Shown piece by piece: positions 8,008 through 14,429 of a DNA stretch of 19,219 bases. The stretch is from Rhodospirillum sp. UBA1311 (GTDB lineage: Bacteria; Pseudomonadota; Alphaproteobacteria; Rhodospirillales; Rhodospirillaceae), in the NCBI GenBank assembly GCA_002307145.1, contig DBTR01000035.1, positions 69,843 to 89,061 of the forward strand. Reading direction: 5' to 3'. Each line of letters opens with the position of its first letter. Position 1 is the stretch's first letter. The notes below the pieces were generated by a model. The model was not told the origin of the DNA. It was given only the letters and a program-made list of their open reading frames with translations, and searched no databases. A program made the translations under genes and the position numbers.

Positions 8008-8112
8008 CACGCGTGGGGCCGGTGAAATTTCCCTTGCATTCATGGATCCGTTACCCCACAACACGCGTTCCAGAAAATGTCTGGTCCATCTGCTGGTTAG
8101 GAGTGGGGAATC
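8008..8112 (+). promoter_or_regulatory. speD leader with possible alternative RNA pairings
   Basis: The 151-base spacer between the large exported-protein gene and speD contains GTGGGG (8013-8018), CCCCAC (8054-8059) and a second GTGGGG (8103-8108). The last of these lies within the speD ribosome-binding region. The middle segment can pair with either flank but not both, and a small CCAGA/TCTGG hairpin (8070-8084) sits between the second and third segments. This could form an attenuator-like switch that hides or frees the speD ribosome-binding site. It is a hand-found pattern in GC-rich DNA and does not match a riboswitch class I know. Confidence 0.25.
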
Positions 8113-8622
8113 ATGAAAAATGTTTCTCTGGCCACCCAACTGGGGATGAACTCGGAAGCGAATCTGAGAGACTCCCAAATCGGTTCGGTTACTACGGTCG
8201 CGGTTCGGCCCGCGGGCGCTCGGTTGTGGCCTGTTGTCGACAACGATAACGACTATTTCGTCGAGCGCGACGGCGTGAAGTTCGCCGGGACGCATCTGAT
8301 CATCGACCTTTGGGGGGCGACCAATCTCGATCGCCTCGATATCGTCGAAGAAACCCTCACGTCCGCGGCCACCGAGGCCGGGGCGACGATCCTCCATACC
8401 CACCTGCACCACTTCACGCCCAACGGCGGGATCTCGGGCGTGGTGGTGCTGGCGGAAAGCCATATCTCGATCCACACGTGGCCGGAGCGCAACTACGCCG
8501 CGCTCGATATCTTCATGTGCGGCTCGTGCGATCCTTATCTCTGCCTGCCGCGCCTCAAGGAAGCCTTCCATCCGGCGCACATTACCCTGAACGAGCATAA
8601 GCGCGGGATGACCACGTGGTGA
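8113..8622 (+). CDS. speD: S-adenosylmethionine decarboxylase proenzyme
   Basis: The enzyme decarboxylates S-adenosylmethionine to the aminopropyl donor used for spermidine. It is made as a proenzyme that self-cleaves before a serine to form a pyruvoyl cofactor. The cleavage site ESHISIHTWPE is intact with S116, and H121 and C136 follow. These correspond to Ser63, His68 and Cys83 of the Thermotoga-type bacterial enzyme with a constant offset of 53, so the catalytic core is colinear. The protein of 169 residues therefore carries about 50 extra N-terminal residues. The ATG is chosen because of GGAG about nine bases upstream and because no better downstream start is seen. The speE reading frame overlaps its stop, giving a coupled speD-speE pair. 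Confidence 0.95.
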   Translation: MKNVSLATQLGMNSEANLRDSQIGSVTTVAVRPAGARLWPVVDNDNDYFVERDGVKFAGTHLIIDLWGATNLDRLDIVEETLTSAATEAGATILHTHLHHFTPNGGISGVVVLAESHISIHTWPERNYAALDIFMCGSCDPYLCLPRLKEAFHPAHITLNEHKRGMTTW

Positions 8623-9464
8623 CACGATTCGTCGAAGCGCTCTACGACGACTGGATGCAGGCGTTCGAAGGCGTGCGCCTGCTCCACGCCGAAACCACGC
8701 CATTCCAGAAGCTTGAAGTCTTCGAGACCGAGCGCTTCGGCACGATGATGGCGCTCGACGGGGTGGTGCAGACCACCACCGCCGACGAGTTCGTCTATCA
8801 CGAGATGATCGTCCATCCGGCGATGGTCGCCCACGGCAAGGCCAAGTCGGTGCTGATCGTCGGCGGCGGCGACGGCGGCTGCCTGCGGGAACTCCTGAAA
8901 CACCCGGTCGAACGCATCGTCATGGCGGAAATCGACGCCGCCGTGGTCGCGGCGGCGAAGCGGTACCTTCCGAGCCTTTCGGCGGGCGGGTTCGACGATC
9001 CACGCGTCAACGTCCGGATCTGCGACGGCCTCGCCTTCGTCCGCGAGACTCCCGAGCGCTTCGACGTGATCATCGTCGATTCCACCGATCCGGAAGGCCC
9101 GGGCGAGGCGCTGTTCACCGAGGCGTTCTATGCCGATTGCGCGCGCATCCTCAATCCGCGCGGCGTCGTCGTTACCCAGAGCGGCGTGCCGTTCCGCCAG
9201 CCGCGCGGCCTGACGCTCTCCTACCGCCGCCTCGCCTCGGCGTTTTCCGACGTTACCTTCGCGGTCTGCGCCGTGCCGACCTACGTCGGCGGGTTGATGA
9301 CCCTCGGCTGGGCATCGAACGATGCGTCGCTGCGCCGCCTCGGCGTCGAATCCATCCGCACCATCGTTCAGTCGCGCAAGCTCGCGACCCGCTATTACAC
9401 CCCCGAGGTTCATCTGGCGGCTTTCGCATTGCCAGGGTACATTCAGGAGCTTTTGGTTTTATAG
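8619..9464 (+). CDS. speE: Spermidine synthase (polyamine aminopropyltransferase)
   Basis: SpeE transfers the aminopropyl group from decarboxylated S-adenosylmethionine to putrescine. The 281-residue protein has the N-terminal beta domain with the LDGVVQTTTADEFVYHEM substrate-loop region. The Rossmann glycine motif is VLIVGGGDGG (about residues 87-96), and the active-site signature is VDSTDPEGPG with the catalytic Asp (about 153-162). All are typical of SpeE. Two GTG codons are adjacent (8616 and 8619); the second forms a GTGA overlap with the speD stop and is preferred. Together with speD this makes a minimal spermidine module. The putrescine source (ornithine or arginine route) is not in the window. 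Confidence 0.95.
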   Translation: MTRFVEALYDDWMQAFEGVRLLHAETTPFQKLEVFETERFGTMMALDGVVQTTTADEFVYHEMIVHPAMVAHGKAKSVLIVGGGDGGCLRELLKHPVERIVMAEIDAAVVAAAKRYLPSLSAGGFDDPRVNVRICDGLAFVRETPERFDVIIVDSTDPEGPGEALFTEAFYADCARILNPRGVVVTQSGVPFRQPRGLTLSYRRLASAFSDVTFAVCAVPTYVGGLMTLGWASNDASLRRLGVESIRTIVQSRKLATRYYTPEVHLAAFALPGYIQELLVL

Positions 9465-9556
9465 TTAAGCTGAGGGTGCCCTGAACCGCGCGTCAGACGC
9501 GAGCAGGGGGGAGGCTTCGTCCCGAATATCAAGAAAACACATCAAGGAGAATTCGG

Positions 9557-10654
9557 ATGCGCAAGTCCTTAGTTGGGGGCGTTTGTTTGGTTGCCGCCGC
9601 GCTCGGCGCGGCTCCGGCGCTCGCGGAAACCGCGGTTGCCATCGCCGGACCGATGAGCGGCCAATATGCCTCTGCCGGCGACCAGATCCGCGAGGGGGCG
9701 GAACTCGCGGTTGCCGACATCAACGCGCGCGGTGGTGTGCTGGGGGAAAAGCTGAAGCTGGTGGTGGGCGACGACGCCTGCGACCCGAAGCAGGCGGTGG
9801 CGGTGGCGAACCGCATGGCGACCGCCAACATCGCCTTCATGCACGGCCACTGGTGTTCCAGCTCGACCATCCCCGCCTCGGATATCTATAACGAAGCCCA
9901 GATCCCGATGGCGACGGTCTCGACCAATCCGCAGGTCACCGAACGCGGCCTCAAGAACATCTTCCGGATCATGGGCCGCGACGACCAGCAGGGCATGGTC
10001 GCGGGCGACTTCATCGCCGCCAAGTATCCCGACGCGAAGATCGCGGTGATCGACGACAAGTCGGCCTACGGCAAGGGTCTCGCCACCGAAATGTCGAAGG
10101 CGATCAAGGCCAAGGGGCTGAAGCCGGTAATCGAGGAATCGATCACCGCCGGCGAGCGCGACTACTCCAGCCTGATCACCAAGCTGAAGTCGATGGGCGT
10201 CTCGGTGATGGCCTACGGCGGCTACCACACCGAAGTCGGCCTGATCGTGCGCCAGGCTAAGGAAGCCGGCCTCGACCTCAAGGTGATGTCGGGCGACACC
10301 ATGACCAATTCGGAACTGCCCTCGATCGCGGGCCCCGCCGCCAACAACGTGATGTTCACCTTCTCGCCCGATCCGCGCGAGAACCCGGCCGCCGCTCCGG
10401 TGGTCGCCGAGTTCAAGAAGAAGAACATCGATCCGGAAGGCTACGTCCTCTACGCCTACGCCGCGATGCAGCTCTTCGAGCAGGCCGCCAAGCAGGCTAA
10501 GAGCATCAAATACCAGCCGCTCCGCGACGCCATGGCCTCGGGAACTTTCCCGACCGTGATCGGCGAACTCTCGTTCGACGCCAAGGGCGACCTCAAGGTC
10601 CCGGCCTTCGTCGTCTACAAGTGGAACGACGGCAAGTACGCCGCGCTGAAGTGA
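9557..10654 (+). CDS. ABC transporter periplasmic binding protein, branched-chain amino acid (LivJ/LivK) type
   Basis: The protein of 365 residues has a clear signal peptide (residues 1-23, ending APALA). It is followed by a type I periplasmic-binding fold beginning AVAIAGPMSGQYASAGDQ, the usual opening of the Peripla_BP_6 family that includes leucine/isoleucine/valine and amide-binding proteins. The paired Cys residues expected near the first domain are visible (DDACDPKQ and GHWCSS). AAGGAG lies 8-10 bases before the ATG. No permease or ATPase genes are adjacent, so it is an orphan component whose transporter lies elsewhere. The ligand cannot be read from the sequence; the nearness of speDE hints at, but does not show, an amine or amino-acid substrate. 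Confidence 0.88.
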   Translation: MRKSLVGGVCLVAAALGAAPALAETAVAIAGPMSGQYASAGDQIREGAELAVADINARGGVLGEKLKLVVGDDACDPKQAVAVANRMATANIAFMHGHWCSSSTIPASDIYNEAQIPMATVSTNPQVTERGLKNIFRIMGRDDQQGMVAGDFIAAKYPDAKIAVIDDKSAYGKGLATEMSKAIKAKGLKPVIEESITAGERDYSSLITKLKSMGVSVMAYGGYHTEVGLIVRQAKEAGLDLKVMSGDTMTNSELPSIAGPAANNVMFTFSPDPRENPAAAPVVAEFKKKNIDPEGYVLYAYAAMQLFEQAAKQAKSIKYQPLRDAMASGTFPTVIGELSFDAKGDLKVPAFVVYKWNDGKYAALK

Positions 10655-10674
10655 CGGTTGGTTAAGGGGGAAGG

Positions 10675-10851
10675 CCAGGGCGCTGCCCTGGACCTGCTGG
10701 GGCCTTGGGCCCCAGACCCCACTTGTTTTTGCGCGAAGCGCGATAAGATCATTGCGTTGCGGGAGGGGGATATCCCGCTACGCGGAAAAACAAGATGTTA
10801 CGGGATCGAAGGGGCTAGCCCCTTCGCGGGGTCCAGGGGCAGCGCCCCTGG
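10675..10851. repeat. Long imperfect inverted repeat built from nested palindromes
   Basis: The left arm (10675-10734) and right arm (10781-10851) are approximate reverse complements. Each carries a Gly-stem hairpin, CCAGGGC-GCT-GCCCTGG on the left and CCAGGGGC-AGC-GCCCCTGG on the right, and each a second palindrome. The second palindromes are CTGGGGCC-TTG-GGCCCCAG (10697-10715) on the left and a perfect 20-base palindrome at 10807-10826 on the right. Inside lie CTTGTTTTTGCGCG (10722-10735) and its near-inverse CGCGGAAAAACAAG (10781-10794). The unit fills most of the 229-base gap between the binding-protein and dehalogenase genes. It resembles dispersed palindromic intergenic repeats of high-GC alphaproteobacteria; whether other copies exist cannot be judged from one window. 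Confidence 0.8.
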
Positions 10852-10864
10852 GCCTTTTTGTTTT
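10833..10864 (+). terminator. Probable intrinsic terminator in the right arm of the inverted repeat
   Basis: A perfect 8-bp stem, CCAGGGGC/GCCCCTGG with an AGC loop (10833-10851), is followed by GCCTTTTTGTTTT, a good U-tract on the + strand. It would end transcripts coming from the upstream binding-protein gene. It lies only about 20 bases before the dehalogenase start codon, so that gene must have a promoter inside or very close to the repeat, or depend on readthrough. Confidence 0.6.
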
Positions 10865-10883
10865 CAACAAGGGAGTACAGCCG

Positions 10884-11552
10884 ATGACGGCAGTTCGCGC
10901 GTGCGTATTCGATGCGTATGGGACGGTGTTCGACGTGCATTCGGCGGTGCGGCGGCATGCGGCGGAGGTAGGCGCGGCAGCGGATGCGGTATCGCAGGTG
11001 TGGCGGACCAAGCAGCTGGAATACACCTGGGTGCGCAGCCTGATGGGGCGGCACGTGGATTTCTGGGCGTGCACCGAGGATGCGCTGGAGTTCGCGTTGG
11101 CGGTGCACGGGTTGGCGGAGCGGCCGGAGCTGGCGCAGGCGTTGCTGGGGGCGTATCGCGAGTTGGCGCTGTATCCGGAGGTGCGCGGCGTGCTGGAAGG
11201 CTTGCTGGCGCGCGGGATCAAGATCGCGGTCCTGTCGAACGGCACGCCGGGGATGCTGGCGGTGGCGGTGGGGGCGGCGGGGCTGGCCGACCTTGCGATG
11301 CCGTTGCTGTCGGTGGAGGCGGTGGGAATTTATAAGCCCGACCCGAAGGTCTACCAACTGGCGGTGGATGCGCTCGGGGTGGAGCGGGAGGCGATCAGCT
11401 TCCAGAGTTCCAACGCCTGGGACATCGCCGGGGCGACGGCATTCGGTTTCCGCGCGGTGTGGGTCAACCGCACCCGGCAGCCCTTCGAATATGGGCTGCG
11501 GGGCGCGGTGGCCGAGATCGGCTCGCTCGACGAGCTGGCCGGAGTGCTTTAG
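10884..11552 (+). CDS. L-2-haloacid dehalogenase (HAD superfamily, type II)
   Basis: The 222-residue protein hydrolyses L-2-haloalkanoic acids to D-2-hydroxy acids through an Asp-ester intermediate. The residues expected from L-DEX-type enzymes are all present, and at the same numbers: nucleophile D10 (in FDAYGT), T14, R41, S118 (in LSNG), K151 (in IYKPDP), Y157, S175, N177 and D180 (in SSNAWD). The sequence is therefore likely catalytically complete, unlike many HAD proteins given this name by default. AAGGGAG lies nine bases before the ATG. The 3' end overlaps the convergent ammonia-lyase gene by four bases. The sense strand is unusually G-rich (GCG, GGG, GTG and TTG codons frequent), differing from the C-ending codon style of nearby genes. 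The physiological substrate is unknown. Confidence 0.9.
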   Translation: MTAVRACVFDAYGTVFDVHSAVRRHAAEVGAAADAVSQVWRTKQLEYTWVRSLMGRHVDFWACTEDALEFALAVHGLAERPELAQALLGAYRELALYPEVRGVLEGLLARGIKIAVLSNGTPGMLAVAVGAAGLADLAMPLLSVEAVGIYKPDPKVYQLAVDALGVEREAISFQSSNAWDIAGATAFGFRAVWVNRTRQPFEYGLRGAVAEIGSLDELAGVL

Positions 11553-12511
11553 GCGAGAAGCTCACAGAAGCGGGCGATGTCGACGTTGCCGCCGGAGAGG
11601 ATGATGCCGATGCGCTTGCCCCGGGCGGCGTCGCCGAGCTGACGCGCGGCGGCGAAACCGAGGCAGCCGGTGGGCTCGACGACGAGCTTCATCCGTGCGG
11701 CGAAGAAGCGCATCGCCTCGACCAGTTCGGCGTCCGATGCGGTGCGGATTTCCGCCACGTCGCGCGACATGATCGCGTAGGTGAGGTCGCCGATGTGCTG
11801 GGTCTGCGCACCGTCGGCGATGGTTTTCGGCGTATCGATGTGGACGATCTTCCCCGACTTCAGCGAGCGTTGCGCGTCGTTGCCGGCTTCCGGCTCGACG
11901 CCGATCACCTGGCAGCTCGGGGAGAGCGCCTTGGCCGCGAGGGCCGAGCCCGAGAGCAGCCCGCCGCCGCCCACCGGGGCGAGGAGGATGTCGAGCTCGC
12001 CGACTTCCTCGATCAGTTCCTTCGCCGCCGTACCCTGGCCCGCGATCACGTCGGGGTGGTTGTAGGGCGGGATCAGGGTCAGGCCCTTTTCTTCCGAGAG
12101 GCGCTTGCCGATTTCCTCGCGGTCCTCGGTGTAGCGGTCGTACATCACCACCTCGGCGCCGTAGCCCTTGGTCGCCGCCACCTTCGTCACCGGGGCGTCG
12201 TGGGGCATGATGATCGTCGCGGGGATGCCGAGGAGGCGGGCGGAGAGCGCCACCGCCTGCGCGTGGTTGCCCGAGGAGAACGCGACCACGCCGGTTTTCT
12301 TCTGCTCCGGGGTGAACCGGGCCAGCGAGTTATAGCCGCCGCGGAACTTGAACGCGCCCATGCGCTGCAGGTTTTCGCACTTGAAGAACAGCTTGGCGCC
12401 GAGGGCGTCGTTCGCGGTGGTCGAGGTCATCACCGGGGTGCGGTGCGCGACGCCCGCGATGCGGGCCGCCGCCGCTTCGACGTCGGCGTAGGTCGGGAGG
12501 GAGAGGGTCAT
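11549..12511 (-). CDS. PLP-dependent threo-3-hydroxyaspartate / threonine ammonia-lyase
   Basis: This 320-residue fold-type II PLP enzyme resembles catabolic threonine dehydratase, serine racemase and threo-3-hydroxy-L-aspartate ammonia-lyase. It has the PLP lysine K55 in GAFKFRGGYN, the SSGNHAQ substrate loop (79-85), the glycine-rich phosphate-binding GGGGLLSGS (about residues 182-190), and the terminal SGGN motif. There is no C-terminal ACT-like regulatory domain, so it is not the biosynthetic IlvA type. The VEPEAGNDAQRS stretch carries the E-x3-G-x-D metal-site pattern of serine racemase and hydroxyaspartate lyases, so I favour the latter, but substrates cannot be separated by eye. It starts 28 bases after the fliP stop on the same strand and may be co-transcribed with the export genes. 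Its stop overlaps the dehalogenase stop in TTAG. Confidence 0.85.
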   Translation of the reverse strand: MTLSLPTYADVEAAAARIAGVAHRTPVMTSTTANDALGAKLFFKCENLQRMGAFKFRGGYNSLARFTPEQKKTGVVAFSSGNHAQAVALSARLLGIPATIIMPHDAPVTKVAATKGYGAEVVMYDRYTEDREEIGKRLSEEKGLTLIPPYNHPDVIAGQGTAAKELIEEVGELDILLAPVGGGGLLSGSALAAKALSPSCQVIGVEPEAGNDAQRSLKSGKIVHIDTPKTIADGAQTQHIGDLTYAIMSRDVAEIRTASDAELVEAMRFFAARMKLVVEPTGCLGFAAARQLGDAARGKRIGIILSGGNVDIARFCELLA

Positions 12512-12539
12512 CGGTCAACCTGCTGGAAATTCGAAAGGA

Positions 12540-13295
12540 TCAGGGTTGGAAGCTTTGCACCAAAGAGCCGGAGATCAAGTACCAACCGTCGATCAGCACG
12601 AAAAAGATCAGCTTGAACGGCAAAGCCAGCATCACCGGCGGCAGCATCATCATGCCCATCGACATCAGCACCGAGGCCACCACCATGTCGATGATGATGA
12701 ACGGCAGGTAGAGCAGGAAGCCGATCTCGAAGGCGCGGCGGAGTTCGGAGATCATGAATGCCGGGATCAGCGCCTGATAGGGCAGGGCGTCGGGCTCGGT
12801 GCCCTGGGGCACCTTGGCCATGTCGACGAACAGCGAGAGGTCCTTCTCGCTGACGTTGTTCATCATGAAGTCGTGGAACGGCTTGGCGGCGCGTTCGAGC
12901 GCCTCGGCCTCGGTGATCTGTTCGTTGATCAAGGGGTTGATGCCGTCGTTCCACGAGCGCTCGAACGTCGGCGTCATCACGAAGAAGGTGAGGAACATCG
13001 CGAGCGACAGGATCACCATGTTGGGCGGCGTGGTGTTGGTGCCGATCGCCTGGCGCAACATCGACAGCACCACCGCGATCCGGGTGAACGAGGTGACCAT
13101 CAGGAGGATGCCCGGCGCGAGCGACAGCACCGTCATCAGCAGGATCAGCTGGATTACCCGTGCCGCGGTGCTGCCGCCGCCGGAATCGCCGCCGAGGTTG
13201 ATGTTGACCGACTGGGCGTGGGCCGCGCCCGGAATCGCAAGCGTCAGGACCAAAACGGCGAGGGCGAGGCCGAACCAGGGAATGCGGCGGATCAT
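12540..13295 (-). CDS. fliP: Flagellar export gate protein FliP
   Basis: FliP forms the core of the type III export gate together with FliQ and FliR. The product has 251 residues with a cleavable signal peptide (MIRRIPWFGLALAVL...AHA, about residues 1-27), as usual for FliP. The conserved LSLAPGILLMVTSFTR segment, the RQAIGTNTTPPN loop, the ELRRAFEIGFLLYLPF segment and the final MLPPVMLALPFKLIFFVLIDGW helix all follow. The same frame is open far upstream, to 13775, but the true start is the ATG at 13295. It overlaps the fliO stop (ATGA) and begins the signal peptide. FliQ, FliR and FlhB are encoded divergently at 15673-17797, so the export gate is split between two operons. Confidence 0.97.
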   Translation of the reverse strand: MIRRIPWFGLALAVLVLTLAIPGAAHAQSVNINLGGDSGGGSTAARVIQLILLMTVLSLAPGILLMVTSFTRIAVVLSMLRQAIGTNTTPPNMVILSLAMFLTFFVMTPTFERSWNDGINPLINEQITEAEALERAAKPFHDFMMNNVSEKDLSLFVDMAKVPQGTEPDALPYQALIPAFMISELRRAFEIGFLLYLPFIIIDMVVASVLMSMGMMMLPPVMLALPFKLIFFVLIDGWYLISGSLVQSFQP

Positions 13296-13690
13296 CGAAT
13301 CGGCTCGTCGAAGCTGTCGGTGGCCTTCAGCACCGGGCGGTCGCTCGGCGCGGCGGCGAGAGCGTCGCGGAAGCGGACGCGCTCGATCGGGTCCTCCGGT
13401 GTGGCGGGCTTGGGCGGGACGATGCCGGTTTCGACCACCACGGTGTGGTTGGAACCGACCACCAGCAGGTGTTCGACGCCGTCGCGGGAGACCAGGACGA
13501 GCTTGTGATTCGGGTCGAGCGGGCGGGCCTCGATCACCGCGAGGCGGCGGAACTTCGCGCCCGCGCGGGCGAATCCCGCGCCGGTGCGCTTGAACAGCCA
13601 GCCCGCGATCAGGATCAGGCCGATCACCAGCACCAGGACCGCGATCAGGCGGGTGAGGGTCGCTCCGTCGAGTAACGAATCCGCGCTCAC
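13292..13690 (-). CDS. fliO: Flagellar biosynthesis protein FliO
   Basis: FliO assists assembly of the FliP ring. The 132-residue protein has one transmembrane helix near the N-terminus (about residues 13-32, RLIAVLVLVIGLILIAGWLF). A basic patch follows (KRTGAGFARAGAKFRR), then a small beta-rich cytoplasmic domain (RRLAVIEARPLDPNHKLVLVSRDGVEHLLVVG) that is the recognisable FliO core. The start is GTG, overlapping the upstream stop (GTGA), and the stop overlaps the fliP ATG, so it is doubly coupled. The C-terminal tail is acidic and poorly conserved, as in other FliO proteins. Identification rests on the domain pattern and its invariable place before fliP. Confidence 0.93.
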   Translation of the reverse strand: MSADSLLDGATLTRLIAVLVLVIGLILIAGWLFKRTGAGFARAGAKFRRLAVIEARPLDPNHKLVLVSRDGVEHLLVVGSNHTVVVETGIVPPKPATPEDPIERVRFRDALAAAPSDRPVLKATDSFDEPIR

Positions 13691-13971
13691 GGTTGGTCGT
13701 CTCCTTGTTGCGGCGCGAACGTCGTTTCGCGCCAGGCTTCCAGATGTTGTGTGGTGCGCGCGAGGTCGGCGTCAAGGGCTTCGAGCACCTCGGCGGCGCG
13801 CGCCCTCTGGCCGGGTTCGAGGGAGAGCGCGAGTTCGCACAGGGTCTCGACCTCGTAGCGCACCTTGGCGAGGTCGAACAGGCTGTCGCGGTCGAGCGCG
13901 GCCTGCGCGTCGGCGAGGTGGCGGCGGAGGTTGGCGGCGCGGGTGAGGAGGTCTTCCATCGGCGATGTCAC
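13687..13971 (-). CDS. Small helical protein of unknown function between the FlhB-like gene and fliO
   Basis: This 94-residue protein is soluble, strongly helical and Ala/Leu/Arg/Glu-rich (MEDLLTRAANLRRHLADAQ...), likely a two-helix hairpin or coiled coil, with no membrane segment or signal peptide. I do not recognise a family. The GTG at 13971 is preferred over the ATG at 13959 because it forms a GTGA overlap with the upstream stop and has GGAG (13983-13980) eight bases before it; the ATG has no ribosome-binding site. Its stop overlaps the fliO GTG. Its size, helical nature and coupling to export genes suggest a small chaperone or assembly factor of the flagellar type III system, perhaps FlgN/FliT-like in style, but this is inference. 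Confidence 0.65.
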   Translation of the reverse strand: MTSPMEDLLTRAANLRRHLADAQAALDRDSLFDLAKVRYEVETLCELALSLEPGQRARAAEVLEALDADLARTTQHLEAWRETTFAPQQGDDQP

Positions 13972-14285
13972 GATTGCGGCTCCAGCCCTTCCGGCCAATG
14001 GCCGTTGGCGCGATAGACGTAGGCGAGGATTTCGGCGACGGCGGCGAAGGCTTCGAGCGGAATTTCGGTGTCGACGTCGATGGCGGCGAGGATCTCCGCG
14101 AGATTGGCGTCTTCCCGCACCCGTACGCCGTTGGCGAAGGCGAGCGCGAGGATCTGCTCGGCGATCGCGCCCCGCCCCGAGGCGACCACTTTCGGCGGCC
14201 CGTCGCTGCCGTCATAGTGCAGCGCCACGGCCACCTGTCGGGTGTCGCGGTCGGAATCGGGCGGTCGCGGATCGGGCTCGGACAT
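13968..14285 (-). CDS. FlhB C-terminal-domain-like protein (FlhX/FhlB type) without NPTH
   Basis: This 105-residue protein matches the part of FlhB immediately after the autocleavage site: VAVALHYDGSDGPPKVVASG, an A..I...A..NGV helix, then IPLEAF..VAEIL at the end. The full-length FlhB (16733-17797) has NPTH followed by FAVALSY. Here the four aligned residues are DTRQ (14-17), so no self-cleavage is expected and no membrane domain is present. Stand-alone FlhB C-terminal homologues such as Helicobacter FlhX are known and can replace that part of FlhB. The ATG at 14285 has AGGAGG about six bases upstream. An open frame extends to 14396 but has no comparable start. It is the first gene of the leftward operon to fliP. 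Confidence 0.85.
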   Translation of the reverse strand: MSEPDPRPPDSDRDTRQVAVALHYDGSDGPPKVVASGRGAIAEQILALAFANGVRVREDANLAEILAAIDVDTEIPLEAFAAVAEILAYVYRANGHWPEGLEPQS

Positions 14286-14429
14286 CCTGCCTCCTGGTCG
14301 GACGAGTATCCGCAGCCTCGTTAAACAAACCCTTAATCGGGCGGGACGCGCCTGCGGTTTACCGATTGTTAAAGCGCTCGCGCCATACTCCCCCATGGCG
14401 AAAGCCCGGGATCAGCGGAGCCCTATGCG
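14286..14429. promoter_or_regulatory. Divergent promoter region with a CtrA-like box
   Basis: This 144-base spacer separates the leftward export operon from the rightward flgB operon and is locally AT-rich. On the minus strand, 14372-14357 reads TTAA-CAATCGG-TAAAC, which is TTAA-N7-TTAAC with one mismatch, the consensus bound by the cell-cycle regulator CtrA that controls flagellar genes in many alphaproteobacteria. A second TTAA...TTAA pair (14321-14336) has an eight-base gap, one too many for the canonical site. No -35/-10 pair was assigned. The presence of cckA at 17856 makes CtrA control plausible. Confidence 0.5.

Noticed and set aside
11459..12616. Plus-strand frame of 385 codons opposite the ammonia-lyase
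   Set aside because: The minus strand encodes an enzyme with all PLP motifs intact; the plus frame shows no motif.
13296..13775. Upstream in-frame extension of fliP
   Set aside because: The extension runs through fliO in another frame and is Arg/Pro-rich; the ATG at 13295 begins a proper signal peptide and overlaps the fliO stop.
14321..14336. TTAA-N8-TTAA as a second CtrA site
   Set aside because: The gap is eight bases, whereas CtrA boxes use seven; kept only as a note in the promoter entry.
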